Shown one piece after another: positions 1-10,975 of a stretch of DNA of 64,000 nucleotides. The notes under the pieces are model-generated. The model did not search any database, had not been told where the DNA came from, and saw only the letters and a list, made by a program, of their open reading frames with translations. Numbering within the stretch: position 1 is the stretch's first letter; each line of letters opens with the position of its first letter. This stretch comes from Serripes groenlandicus. Its lineage: Eukaryota; Mollusca; Bivalvia; Cardiida; Cardiidae. The DNA is taken from positions 21,355,584 to 21,419,583 of the forward strand of contig JASEVX010000001.1 of NCBI GenBank assembly GCA_031761405.1. Direction: 5' to 3'. The position numbers were made by a program, and so were the translations under genes.

Positions 1-240
1 CGTAGTACCCTAAAATAGTCCCAAATAGTTCGGCGAAGGCTTCCAACCAGAAATGTTCACGGTGGATGTGTACGACTGCGAATAGAGACACAAGTAAGAA
101 CGCTTTGGTTGACATTGTACTGCTTATATTTGAGGACAGTGAATCAACTATTCAGAACGAGAGAGCCTGAAAAGACATTTTTCCTGTGGATAAAGATCAG
201 CAGAGGTAAGAAACACCCATTTTCACTTTATATTTAATTG
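1..240 (-). repeat. Composite repeat R, partial copy at window edge
   Basis: The opening stretch, from the CGTAGTACCCT motif through the CTATTCAGAACGAGAG motif, recurs at about 4470-4720, 13505-13760, 25318-25520 and 63765-63930. It is therefore one copy of a dispersed composite repeat, cut by the window edge. No coding capacity is supported. Confidence 0.8.
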
Positions 241-329
241 ACCTTTAGGTCAGATGGAAGCAATTCATTTTCGATAGACGACCATTATAGCGGTTTGCGG
301 GCTATGGCTCTTTCCCAACGATCCAAATA

Positions 330-1230
330 ACCAAGAAACATATATTCAATTAAAGTTCATTCTTAAAACTACCAAAAAAACACAAATCAAAGGTCACCCT
401 TAATAGGCTTATACCGCAGTGAATTTTACTTTTAATTTCAGAAAATACATGTTGTTTCTGAAAATGGCTCTCTATTAGCTGTCAATACAGCTAAAACCAA
501 AAATGTTTTGGTTACAAATCAGCCAGAGGGTATTCAACTTTATCAAAAACACTTTCATCTTCTAAAAAAACCATTATTGACCAATGGGAGACCAATTCAG
601 TCGAGGTCGTTATTAAAATCAACATTTTTGATAATGGTTCACATTCTACAAACACCTTCTCAATTTTAAAGTCGGTCTAAGTTTCGTTGACTTAAAAAAG
701 TTATAATACGCGATTTATTCGTATCGTATGGTCTTTCGAATGGATGATTATGGGATCAGGGGTCATAACGTGGGTATGGTAGTGAAGCGGTAAGAGACGG
801 GCCTTCGGTTATGGGTTCGCACATGCGAATATCATGCGCAAAACTTACTTTTATTACGAAACAAGTAAAATGAAGATAAAAATAACAAAAGCATATGACA
901 TCATCAATATTCATTTTATTTACATAATAATATGCATAAAATGAGTAGGTATTGTAAATTCGCACATTTATTTGGACGAATTGAAAGCTTGCATAATTAA
1001 TGTATATTCATTTTAAAACAACATAAAAACAAATAACATGTAATAATGTTACCGTAGTTGCAAAATGTTCGTGTTTATTTCTTCAAACATTTCCCGAATA
1101 CAATATATATACATCAGACGACTCTAATAATAGTACGGCATAGTCGTTTGCTGTAGATGCGTCAAAATCAAAATGCGTATATACATAGGAAAGGGTTAAA
1201 CATGTCTGGACTTTTTAAAAGGAGTCCCGA
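330..1230. repeat. Long duplicated segment (pairs with 25585-26285 plus 27951-28160)
   Basis: Positions 330-1020 match 25585-26285 closely, and 1022-1230 match 27951-28160. The second locus is interrupted by a 1.67-kb insertion. Around 775-820 there is a tRNA-like A-box motif (GTAGTGAAGCGGTAAGA) and a degenerate GGGTTCG B box, so the segment contains a SINE-like head. No gene is supported. Confidence 0.8.
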
Positions 1231-1950
1231 AGCTTTACTTTTCTACAAGAGCAACGGTATGGTAATAGGAGCAACATATATGAGATGCCGATGTTGCTTT
1301 GGATGCCAACGCATCTACAGTGCGCGGGGTATCACTTCTGAACAAGTACCGATGATCTTCACCTTCAGCGGCCATTAAAACTATCATCTGGCAATATACC
1401 TGGCTTTGATCTCGAATTTTGATCATCAAAACCAAGTTTCCCTTTGTATTCCGACAAGAAAACACCTTTCCCGCTACACTCACAAACAGTGTATGACCAT
1501 GTTTCTCCCCAACGCTGCAGCTAAGTCCCTTAATACCACATATTGACTCTAATTTAGTTGGTATACCAACGGACATTTACTCTGAAACCCAAGTGCTCCG
1601 TCTACCGCTCGTCCAAACATAAAGACGTCGCCATCTGAACTAACAGCTCCACAATGAGCAAATCCAGCATCCATGTAGTAAACTGTGACGCTCTTGTCTT
1701 TAAATATCGAAACCATCTTGGGTTATAACTGATCGCCAGTGTCAACGTGACGAAGTACACCGTGTCTTCCACAACTCCACGAGTAGATTTATCCGACCTG
1801 CGTCCATAGCAACGTGAAGTTATTGCCACAAGAGATTCCAGCGAACTTACCATCGAAAGGTCCTCTTAGTAATGATGGTGGTGCGACAGATACGTCGGTG
1901 TTGGTAGTTACGGCAGCCCCATGCCAAAGTATGCAGGATACATGCAAACA
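1210..1950 (-). pseudogene. RCC1-repeat protein fragment, copy 1 (broken)
   Basis: Minus-strand translations give RCC1 beta-propeller pieces: a VGIPTKLESICGIKGLSC segment, the HGHTLFVSVAGKVF strand and the recurring HRYLFRS motif. They are split over different frames (about 1235-1576 and 1602-1853) and a short deletion removes the propeller strand around VAAGG. RCC1 blades occur in RCC1, HERC-type ubiquitin ligases and RPGR-like proteins; which family this came from cannot be told. The same segment recurs at 12.6, 28.1 and 62.4 kb. The frameshifts and missing flanking exons make this a pseudogene fragment. Confidence is high for RCC1 similarity and good for its being inactive. Confidence 0.75.
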
Positions 1951-2093
1951 TAGATCGGCGCGTAGCTATACAATTTAAAGCGATGTGAGTGAGAGTCAAT
2001 AAAATGTAGCCTTCTCAAATGTAAACGAGTTGTTCAGCTTAGTTTATTTTCTAAAACACGAAATTTGATGGAAAAAAATATCAAATAAAAAAT

Positions 2094-2132
2094 CCTCCCA
2101 GGCGGGGATACTCACCACTATACTATCTAGGA
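2094..2132 (-). repeat. Truncated tRNA-Asp-like sequence
   Basis: On the minus strand this reads as the 5' acceptor, D arm and 5' anticodon-stem part of a tRNA-Asp-like sequence. It then jumps directly to the 3' acceptor strand. The anticodon loop and T arm are deleted, so it cannot be a functional tRNA. Confidence 0.7.
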
Positions 2133-2274
2133 GATGAATGCAAACCGTGTCAAGAAGGAACATAAACACCAATAACTTAATTGAGCGTTCACCAGTTTGA
2201 ACTATTTGTATCCAATAGAACAGATCTTTACACAAGTTAAACTTAAAGTTGGGGGTGGGGAATCTTTACATATT

Positions 2275-2700
2275 TATTTAGAGGTCGTTATTAAAATGAA
2301 CATTTTTTTGAAATGGTTCACATGTTCTACAAACACCTTCCCCCTTTTAAAGTCGGTCTAAGTTTCGGTGATCTAAAAAGTTATAGGCGATTTATTCGTA
2401 TGGCCTTTCCAATGGATGATTATGAGATCAGGGCTCATAATATAGTAGTGCAGTGGTAAGACGCGGGCCTTCGGTTATGGGTTCGAATCCTTTTCGAGAC
2501 AAGGCTTATTCATTCTAAGTAATATTATAAGACCCGGATTATTATCATCAAGGTGGATTATGTGTAACACCACAAGGGAATATTGGTTCCGAGTCGTAGT
2601 ACGCCAAATAATGCCGACTAGTTTGGCGAAGGCTTCAAACCAGATATGTTTACGAGATAGAGCAGCGGTGATAGCCAAGTGTTCCAATTGCATATCATAT
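2275..2700. repeat. Composite repeat R with tRNA-like head
   Basis: The segment contains an A-box-like stretch (GTGCAGTGGTAAGACGCG) and a B box (GGGTTCGAATCC) at about 2445-2490. These are followed by the block shared with 4190-4720, 13385-13760, 24790-25520 and 63540-63930. The boxes indicate a tRNA-derived SINE head fused to longer repeated sequence. ORFs crossing it on either strand are repeat shadows. Confidence 0.75.
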
Positions 2701-3320
2701 TTAAATGTATGTGGTCAATTCGAGACGAACTTTCATGCAGTGTCTTCATATCCAATATACGTCCAACGAAGTAGTGGTCTAATTAAAAGGAGATTGAAGT
2801 TTTCAAGTATGTGTCAAAGTTGTGTTCATCAGATTAAGTGTTATTTCAGACACCAACAATATTAAGTTAAAAGTTTAGGTTTATAGTCTGGACTATGCGT
2901 TAAACACAAATTCTACCGACTGTGCATACACACACAACGATATTAAGATTGCATAATTACTCAAGATGAAACAAAAATCGAACTCACGATTACTTATCCT
3001 GTGGATATAATCTCCGGAGTAATATCCAATTTATCAACTTCACGTACTCAGCTATCTTTTAATAACTTTACCATATCGATTTTGTAGCCCAAGTAAATAC
3101 TGTGTCATGAAGTTTCAAAGTGTATAAGCGAACAAAAGACACACATCGATAATTCTTTGCTAAACAATAAGTATTGACGTAATACGGGATATCACATTTC
3201 AATACACATTGAAGTTTAATATTTAAGTTATTAACTAGCGGCGCTGTACGAGAACCCTTTGCGATCAGTGTAGATCCCCGAGTAACCTTTGAAGATTATA
3301 TAAACAGTATCTGCATCGGT
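2701..3320. other. Intergenic, nothing recognised
   Basis: AT-rich sequence with no ORF of convincing composition and no match to other parts of the window that I could see. Confidence 0.5.
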
Positions 3321-3374
3321 CTTTTAGCTTGGATATTGTTGCACTTACGTGTATTGATCTGTACACATGTCATT

Positions 3375-3515
3375 GTTGTACTATTACTGAAATAGTTGAA
3401 AACATTGTGGCAAAAGGAGAAATTTCTTTTTTCGCCACATCGTTTTCAAAAGTCGTCTGCCGCAGAGGCATACATGTATGTGGGAAAGGGTTGAGGGTAC
3501 ACTTTTTTGAAAACA
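3375..3515. mobile_element. Foldback MITE of the CCCTTTCCCACATAC family, partial
   Basis: It carries the internal half-palindrome (GAAAACATTGTGGCAAAAGG and its complement), the GTCGTCTGC motif and the GTATGTGGGAAAGGGTT end. This sequence recurs many times in the window. Confidence 0.75.
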
Positions 3516-3519
3516 TATC

Positions 3520-4185
3520 GAGAAAAATAATGAAACTATCTTTAAATGTTAGTATAAATATTATATAGATTTGAAAACAGTGTAGGCAAATTAAAAAACA
3601 GTTTATTATAGTCCTCTTCTCCTTAAGTTACAAAGTTTTCAAACTTCGAATGCTACAGACGCGTCGCGTCACATTGTGTCTTATTTGATAATGAGAACAA
3701 ATTACCTAATCTCTTGAAAAATCAAATATAACTGTAATAACAAGTTTTGAACATAGTAGGGAAATGAAATATTGTCCAACTTAAACAATTATTTCATTGA
3801 GCTAATGCGTTCCATTACTTGTCCTGATTGCATAGTGGTATTGTTTCGAGAGCGGGAGGTCAAATGTACGAATCTCAGTCGCTACATAATGGTTGGTTCT
3901 TATATGATTCGGTGGTAAACTGCATGCTAGTTTTATAATTTCACCAAATGCATTACTGGTGCCTGGCAAAAAATTACGATTCCGAAACAATTAAAGGTTA
4001 GTATGCAGAACATTTCATTTTAAAACTTCACCTTATTAGTGCCTCTCATAGGATCGCCAACTTAACTATCTACCAATCAAAACGTTTAATTTCCTTTATT
4101 TCTGCGACATTATTCATTAAATACAACATTTGATTGGTCTAAAATCCAGATCATTTGTTTAACATCTAGGTCAAAATGAAAACAC
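3520..4185. other. Intergenic, weak repeats only
   Basis: No gene is seen. A half-copy of the foldback MITE centre lies at about 3595-3665. A weak tRNA-like stretch (TTGCATAGTGGTATTG, then ACGAATCTC) lies at about 3828-3880. Confidence 0.5.
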
Positions 4186-4189
4186 CTGT

Positions 4190-4720
4190 TCTACAAACAC
4201 CTTCCAACTTTTAAAGTCGGTCTAAGTTTCTGTGATCTTTAAAGTAATCATACCCAATGTATTCGTATGGCCATTCGAAATGGATGATTATGGGATCAAG
4301 GGTCATATCGTGGGTATGGAAGTGCAGTAGTAAGACGTGGGCCGTCGGTCATAGGTTAGAATCTCTTTCGAGATAAGGCTTATTTATTTTAAGCAATAGT
4401 ATAAGACCTAGCTTATTATCATCAAGATGGATTAGGTGTAACACCACAATATAATTGGTTCCGGGTCGTAGTACCCTAAAATAGTCCCGAATAGTTCGGG
4501 GGAAGGCTTCCAACCAGAAATGTTCACGGTTGATGACTACGACTGTGAATAGAGACACAACTATTTGGTTGACATTGTTCGGTTAATAGTTGAAGAGATT
4601 GAATGAACTATTCAGAAGGAGAGCCAGACAATACCATTTTTCAGTGAATAAAGATCAGCAGAGGTAAGAAGTCACCCATTTTCACTCTATACTTACTTGG
4701 CCAAAAACTCATTTAGTCAG
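4190..4720. repeat. Composite repeat R
   Basis: It holds the same block order as at 2275-2700 and 63540-63930: GTAGTAAGACGTGGGCC A-box-like motif, degenerate B box, TTATCATCAAGATGGATTA, GGTCGTAGTACCCTAAAATA, and the CAGCAGAGGTAAGAAGTCAC end. The following 4720-4990 matches 13740-14060 and 61080-61430. Confidence 0.8.
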
Positions 4721-5064
4721 ACTCGATGGTATCGCGTGATCAGTAGGTACAAAGGGACATAATACATTAACTCTAAATAAATATCAAAGTAATGTTTATC
4801 TGGTTTGAAATTGAGGGATACAACGGGCACACATTAACTCTTTTGGAAAAAAACTGACGCTGTCGGACGCCTCGTTGTTGTTTTAAATGGACTTGTCTGG
4901 AAGAGTCCATAGCCTGTTCTAGGATGATCAAGAACAAAAGGTTTAAAATATCAATTCCAACAGTCCATCGTTTAAAAGTTGGTTTATTTTCTAATACATG
5001 CTTAAATCAACGTTAAAATCACGAAATATAATAAAACAATAAATAATAATAGAATAAACTATCC

Positions 5065-5130
5065 TCCCAGATGGGGAATTGAACCCCGGTCTCCCGCGTG
5101 ACAGGCGAGGATACTCACCACTATCTAGGT
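5065..5130 (-). repeat. tRNA-Asp(GTC)-like sequence, probable pseudogene or SINE head
   Basis: The reverse complement shows an anticodon arm with loop CTGTCAC (anticodon GTC) on an imperfect stem, and a B box GGGGTTCAATTCCCC. The D-arm region has lost nucleotides compared with the copies at 24578, 45230 and 63384. It sits in repeated sequence. The deletion and repeat context argue against a working tRNA gene. Confidence 0.65.
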
Positions 5131-5439
5131 GATGAATCCTAACCGTGTCAAGAAGGAAAATAAACACGAATAACTTTAGCGTTCACCAGTATGAGCCATT
5201 TTCTAATAGCACGGATATTAACACAAGTTAAACTTAAAGTTGGGAGAGGGTGAATATTTGAATATTTATTCGAGGTCGTTATTAAAAATTAACATGTTTG
5301 AAAATGGTTCACATGTTCTGCAAACACCTTCCCAATTATAAAGTCGTACTAAGTTTCGGTGATCTATAAAATTAACATTTTTGAGCGGATTGTTATGGGA
5401 TCAGAGGTCATAACGTGGGTAGAACAGGGGTAAAACTAA

Positions 5440-5775
5440 AATCGCTTGGATGCCAGAATTGATTTTTGATGTATAAAACAATCGAAATTAGAACGAAACG
5501 TGTCGCTGCAGTGACAATGTCTATGTGTGATGTTGCGCATATAGTGACTGAATAACTGTGTCAACCATTTCTCTTTCATGTAGACGCTTTCTGACGCCTC
5601 AGCAGCAAAAGGCTTTCTGAAAACAATGTGACACAATGTTTTCAACTTTTTTCAGTAATTGTAGCTTCATATATGGTGATTTTCTATGTTTTTGCCAAGA
5701 TGTTTTTAAAGTCGTCTGCTGCAGAATGTTTGTATGTGGGAAAGAGTTAAAGGGTAACCCGTATGTACAGGCAAT
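5440..5775. mobile_element. Foldback MITE of the CCCTTTCCCACATAC family, rearranged
   Basis: It contains TGCAGCAGACG-type motifs, CAATGTGACACAATGTTTTC and the ATGTGGGAAAGAGTTAA end. The 5' end is not clean. Confidence 0.6.
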
Positions 5776-5802
5776 TCCCATGATATTGAATTATACTTTT
5801 TA

Positions 5803-6060
5803 ACACTTTCTCACATACAACAGATCTGCAATAGAAGACGTTGAAAACACCTCTGAAAAAAAGAAATATGAAAAATCTCTAAAAACGAACGTTTACTTTT
5901 TGAATGGAATTAAAATCATTGTGGAAAAAAAGGAGAAATATTCTCATTATGAAAGCAATAATGCAATTAAGAGCAATTCCATCTTTTTTCCACAGTGAGT
6001 TCAAAAGTCGTCTGCTTCAGATGCGTCAGAATGTGTCTGCCAATTAGATACAACATATAT
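5803..6060. mobile_element. Foldback MITE of the CCCTTTCCCACATAC family
   Basis: It starts with TTAACACTTTCTCACATAC. A long imperfect palindrome of GGAGAAAT and its complement follows around a central TTATGAAAGCAATAATG, and the element ends near TCGTCTGCTTCAGATGCGTC. Confidence 0.7.
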
Positions 6061-6839
6061 TCTACTTATTCTGATGTATTTGTTTAAAGACCACCCAAGG
6101 GAAGAGAATAATCTGGTCTTTGATAACAGGTGGTCTTTAATTGCAAAAAAAAAAAAATGAGTAATTTCGAAATTTAAAGTGTCGTTGCTTAAGGCAGAAC
6201 ATTGCTACACAAAGGTGGTCTTTAGCACATGTTTGACTATATTCGTGTACATGTACACGTATGTATTGTGAAAATCAATTGTCCGGTGATACGTACTATT
6301 GATCTAATGCCCATTTGGTTGGAGTTATCGCCGAAATCAACTATTTTTCAGTTATATCAGCTATATCATGGGGAACAGTTCACCTAACGTGTGTTTCCCG
6401 TCTTTCTCGCAGCTCTATACTCATAGTGGCCTAATACAGGTAACTGGCAACCGTCCAATATAAATTATTTAGCCCATTGGTCGGTCGAATACGAAGTTGC
6501 TAGTCATAGTGATTTTTGTCAAGAATCGGGAAAAATAAAATGGCCGACCCAGGGTCTAAACTCACGACCCCTGCATGGATAGCCCTCGTCGTTATCGACT
6601 GAGACTCGGTCTGTTATACTCAACAAGAGGTAGGCACCTACCTTCGTGATTGTTCGTATTCACTCTTCCACAGGCAATTCATTTTCACATTATAAAATGT
6701 TGTCAAATTTCTTATGTTTGTTTCGAGCTACAAGTTTGAAAGATCCACCATTTTAGAAAAACAGTACATTTTGAATTATAGGAACGAATCATCCCTATTG
6801 GTAAATAACGACCTATTATTAATGACTCGGTCAGGGAGG
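6061..6839. other. Intergenic, no gene seen
   Basis: No convincing ORF. A poly-A run lies at about 6145-6160. A stretch at 6540-6620 (GGGTCTAAACTCACGACCCC and nearby) resembles a decayed antisense tRNA-like SINE head. Confidence 0.5.
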
Positions 6840-7480
6840 GTCAATGATTGATTGATTGGTTGATTGGAGTTTTACACCGCTTTCAACTACTGTTCAGTTA
6901 TATCATGGCGTTTCCTGTGTTAGTTACCAGTTGTATCATGGCGTTTCCTGTGTTAGTTACCAGTTATATCATGGCGTTTCCTGTGTTAGTTACCAGTTGT
7001 ATCATGGCGTTTCCTGTGTTAGTTACCAGTTGTATCATGGCGTTTCCTGTGTTAGTTACCAGTTGTATCATGGCGTTTCCTGTGTTAGTTACCAGTTGTT
7101 AAATGGCGTTTCCTGTGTTAGTTACCAGTTGTATCATGGCGTTTCCTGTGTTAGTTACCAGTTATATCATGGCGTTTCCTGTGTTAGTTACCAGTTGTAT
7201 CATGGCGTTTCCTGTGTTGGTTACCAGTTATATCATGGCGTTTCCTGTGTTAGTTACCAGTTATATCATGGCGTTTCCTGTGTTAGTTACCAGTTTTATC
7301 ATGGCGTTTCCTGTGTTAGTTACCAGTTGTATCAGTGTTTACCCCTTCATCCTGAGCACCAGGGAAGGCAGCCATTACCACCATTTTTTAAGTCTTCGGG
7401 AGGGAGGGTCAAAGTCGTGACTCGATCTTATGCACCATGGTACAGCTGTCAAGTACTAGTTTTACTCGCTTACGGCGACT
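6840..7480 (-). mobile_element. SINE (antisense) whose body expanded into a 33-bp array
   Basis: The left end is an ATTG-rich tail followed by TTTTACACCGCTTTCAACTA. This is the complement of the TTGAAAGCGGCGTAAAAC tail seen in other SINEs here. The next part of the SINE, ATATCATGGCGTTTCCTG, is then amplified in tandem. After the array the element continues through CCACCATTTTTTAAGTCTTC to a degenerate head near 7430. A sense-strand relative lies at 7600-7865. Confidence 0.75.
6896..7335 (+). repeat. 33-bp minisatellite, about 13 units
   Basis: The unit carries ATCATGGCGTTTCCTGTG and TTAGTTACCAG, with few changes between units (ATATC, GTATC and TTATC variants). Because 33 is divisible by three, reading frames stay open through it and give long repetitive ORFs that are not genes. 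Confidence 0.95.
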
Positions 7481-7599
7481 AAAGATCACGTTGCTATCAC
7501 GAAGAGTGAAGACTCGGACAAAGCGGTCCATGCTTAGTATCACCAGTCTCGCACTGTTCACATATACGTATGAGGGAATAGACGAATCTGTATAAAAGC

Positions 7600-7865
7600 C
7601 TCACATGGCAGTCGAATCGCACTAGATTGGGTGCAAGAGGTCGAGGGTTTGATCCAAAAACGTTTGTGATACCAAATACTTTGAAAGTGGTAGTAATGGC
7701 TGCTCTCCTTGACGCTAAGGGTTGCGGGGTAAACATGTTATGACTGACTGGCTGGTGTCAGGATAAAAGGACCAGTAGTACTGGTAACTAATCAAGGAAA
7801 CGCCGTGATCTATCTGAACAATTGTTGAAAGCGGCGTAAAACACAAAACAGTCAATAAAAGCAAT
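7600..7865 (+). mobile_element. tRNA-derived SINE, sense orientation
   Basis: A degenerate B box (GAGGGTTTGATCC) lies near 7640-7660. The body includes a GGACCAGTAGTACTGGTAAC stretch, and the 3' end reads TTGAAAGCGGCGTAAAACAC followed by an AATAAAAG-rich tail. Confidence 0.7.
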
Positions 7866-8318
7866 CGAAAGTACGTGCAATGCCGTATCTATTCTGATTA
7901 TAACAGCCAATTCTTCGTTGCGTTCTAAATATCATTTTAATTATGACTTAGAGGTGGACATCTATTGTTGTGTTGGTAGTATTGCATAGCAAGGCTACCA
8001 TAGTTACAGGAAAATAATTGAAGTCACGTGATGTAACCAAAATCAGTACTCCAAAAAAATAGTGCAAACAATTATTGACTGAATTACGAATGCAAACATA
8101 AGTGAAAGTCAAATAAGTAAAAAATAATCCACTTATTCTAGGTAACCAAATAAAATAGCAAGTCTAAATGTGTACATATCATATTTAAGTGTAACGAAGT
8201 ATTAGGATATATCTCTACGCCATATACTCAAGTTTGTACTAGCACTGCATGGACAAATTACCCATTAACAATTGTAACCCTATGTTCCCTCTAGTAACAT
8301 ATATAGTTGAGCAACAGT
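7866..8318. other. Intergenic, nothing recognised
   Basis: AT-rich, with no gene or clear repeat seen. Confidence 0.5.
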
Positions 8319-8579
8319 TGAGCCATCCCGCGATAAAAGAAACAGTACGGCCACTACGTAATGTTTCGATCCAGATCAGCATGCGCAGTCCGCGCATACT
8401 GATCCGGGCCGACCCATTCCTCTCAGGGAAATAGAGGTATAGAGTAATGATTCCTGAAACAGAAAATCCACAGGAGGCGAAAAGTGTATGTCCGGGTTAG
8501 CCTGCGTGGCATGCATAGTCTGATCCGGGTCGATACTTGACGCTGAGTCCACAATGTTGGTTTTCTCGTGGGAGGCTCA
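8319..8579. mobile_element. Palindromic MITE with TGAGCC termini
   Basis: It runs from TGAGCCATCCCGCG to CTCGTGGGAGGCTCA. The subterminal parts are inverted: GATCAGCATGCGCAGTCCGC faces GCCTGCGTGGCATGC, and the CCACAATGTTGG end is complementary to the CCAACATTGTGG start seen in other copies. Relatives lie at 48469, 54026 and 55328. Confidence 0.8.
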
Positions 8580-9425
8580 TTTGAGAAAATGTTTCTTTAG
8601 TGACTCTTTAAGTACTTTTTCAAGCCATATTTGATTGGTTTGAAAAGATAGTTGCCATGCTGCATCAGAATAGGAGTAAAATGAACTTTTATCTTTAAAC
8701 AAAATTCCTTCCTAAACCATTGGGCTTATATCAATACAACTGCACGGGAATGTTACTTTGGTGGTTCTCTTACAAACTGTTCAAAGATTTAATATCATAA
8801 CAAATGTCCTTATTGATAATTCATTTACAATGTTCACTCCTAGTAGTTTTATTCACGCACTTCATACATTTTTCTCCAATATTAGCAGCGACACAAATGC
8901 TACTTAGCTTTCACCCAGGGGATTGGTTCAGGGCCACGCTTGCCCTCTGTTTTGGAGATACAAAACTCTTTGTACATATTACATTGATTTTGGTTTAGGC
9001 TTTTCTAAATTAAACTGTTTATTTTAATACAAATTTTCTGTCAAAATAGAACCTTAAATCAATTTTATTTTACAGACGCAAAACGTAAAGTATAATAATT
9101 AGAAAACCATTCAAAACACACTTCTAAGTTTACTGTTATCATTGTAAACATTAATAGATTGCACTAATAGATTGCTAATCCGAGACTTCTCTGAACCTAA
9201 AAGCCTTTTTTTTTTTTTGCGGCTTAGGGTCAGAGGAACTCCTATAGTAAAAACACGGGGATTTCCTCGCTGTGTGGGAGAGGAACTTTAAATCAATATA
9301 TCTATGTAGATATTCATTGGATTATCATTTCAAGCATATACATCTATTATCAATATATCTATTTACCTATCTGAACCGAATCTTTGTTTTGTAAACCTTT
9401 ATTAAGTTGAACGGTCAACCCTTTT
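8580..9425. other. Intergenic, nothing recognised
   Basis: No gene seen. A short T-run lies at about 9206-9218. ORFs here are short and without recognisable domains. Confidence 0.5.
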
Positions 9426-9429
9426 CAGT

Positions 9430-9852
9430 GGTAAACCAGACACTCCAAGAAAGACACTCCAAGAAAGACACTCCAAGAACGGACACTCCAAGAACGGACA
9501 CTCCAAAAAAGACACTCCAAGAAAGACAAACCAAGAACGGACACATCAGGAAAATCCAAATGCGGACACTCCAAGAAAGACACTCCATGAACGGACTCTC
9601 CAAGAAAGGACACTTCAGGAAACAAAAGACAAGGACGGACAAACCAAGAACGGACACATCAGGAAAATCCAAATGCAGACACTCCAAGAAAGACACTCCA
9701 AGAACGGACTCTCCAAGAAAGGACACGTCAGGAAAGAAAAAAACAAGGACGGACAAACCAAGAACGGACACATCAGGAAAATCCAAATGCAGACACTCCA
9801 AGAAAGACACTCCAAGAACGGACACTCCAAGAAAGGACACTTTAGGAAAGAA
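9430..9852 (+). repeat. Minisatellite array 1 (GACACTCCAAGAA units)
   Basis: It is built of 14-15-bp units GACACTCCAAGAAA or GACACTCCAAGAACG, arranged in a higher-order repeat of about 114 bp that includes ACATCAGGAAAATCCAAATG and ACAAGGACGGACAAACC. Open frames through it encode only Thr/Pro/Lys/Arg-rich repeats and are artefacts. Confidence 0.95.
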
Positions 9853-10494
9853 AATCCAAAGATATTATGATCAATTTCATTTCTGAACTATTAGAGAGAC
9901 GTTTCTAGCAATGTGATTGTTTTCTTTTTGAAAAGTATTGTATATCTTTTCGTGCTATGATTTTGTATATACCGTTTGTGCCCCCTTAGTTGGAGCATAC
10001 CTTATGCAGCTGTACTTTTGCCGTATGTCGGTGATACTTGTGTCATCATATGTTATATAACTGCAATGTTCTCTTGTTGAATGCGCAATATATATACACA
10101 ATACAATATATACAATACAATACAATTGAAACCCCGTAGACGTGTTCTTTTAAATCTACCACTTTAGGTTATCTCCACTTCAGATGCGACACCTCAAACG
10201 GGTTGCAAATATTCGTATTGCTCAGGGTGACAGACTTTGCCATCAAAAAGATGCCCGTCACGTCATGAAACCCAAACCTGCAAAACATATAATTTGACGA
10301 CACCGAGAACGTGTAAACTGGACTCCGCTCAAACCTTCGATTTTTCCCGCCAAAAATTCAGTGCAAAATGATATCAGTTAATAGGTGCGTTTTCATTTCG
10401 GAATAAATCTCGATTGATTTCAATTGATTTCAGCTCCATGCGACTCCTGCGCAGAAATCATTGAAAAAGTGTTTTCAAACATTTTCCCCAAGGG
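9853..10494. other. Spacer between the two inverted arrays
   Basis: About 640 bp of AT-rich sequence with no ORF of note. It includes an ATATATACACAATACAATAT microsatellite-like stretch around 10090-10125. Confidence 0.6.
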
Positions 10495-10975
10495 TAGAGT
10501 GTCCGTTCTTGGAGTGTCCGTATTTGCATTTTCCTGTTGTGTCCGTTCTTGGTTTGTCTTTCTTGAAGTGTCCTTTCTTGGAGTGTCCGTTCTTGGAGCG
10601 TCTTTCTTGGAGTGTCCGTATTTGGATTTTCTTCATGTGTCCGTTCTTGGTTTGTCCGTCCTTGTTTTTTCTTTCCTGGAGTGTCCTTTCTTGGAGAGTC
10701 CGTTCTTGGAGTGTCTTTCTTGGAGTGTCTGCATTTGGATTTTCCTGATGTGTCCGTTCTTGGTTTGTCCGTCCTTGTATTTTCTTTCCTGAAGTGTCCT
10801 TTCTTGGAGTGTCCATTCTTGGAGTGTCTTTCTTGGAGTGTCTGTATTTGGATTTTCCTGATGTGTCCGTTCTTGGTTTGTCTTTCTTGGAGTGTCTTTC
10901 CTGGAGTGTCCGTTCTCGGAGTGTCCATTCTTGGAGTGTCTTTCTTGGAGTGTTTTTCTTGGAGTGTCTGTGTTC
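10495..10975 (-). repeat. Minisatellite array 2, inverted copy of array 1
   Basis: It has the same units as array 1 in reverse complement (TTCTTGGAGTGTC), with the same higher-order order of blocks (CATTTGGATTTTCCTGATG, GTTTGTCCGTCCTTG). It faces array 1 across the spacer, so the two form a large inverted repeat. Confidence 0.95.

Noticed and set aside
6856..7482. 208-codon open frame with YHGVSCVSYQL repeats
   Set aside because: It is the translation of the 33-bp minisatellite inside a SINE; other frames of the same array are also open.
9407..9886. 159-codon and longer Thr/Pro/Lys-rich frames at 9.4 and 10.5-11.1 kb
   Set aside because: They are translations of inverted minisatellite arrays, with open frames on both strands and no start context or domain.
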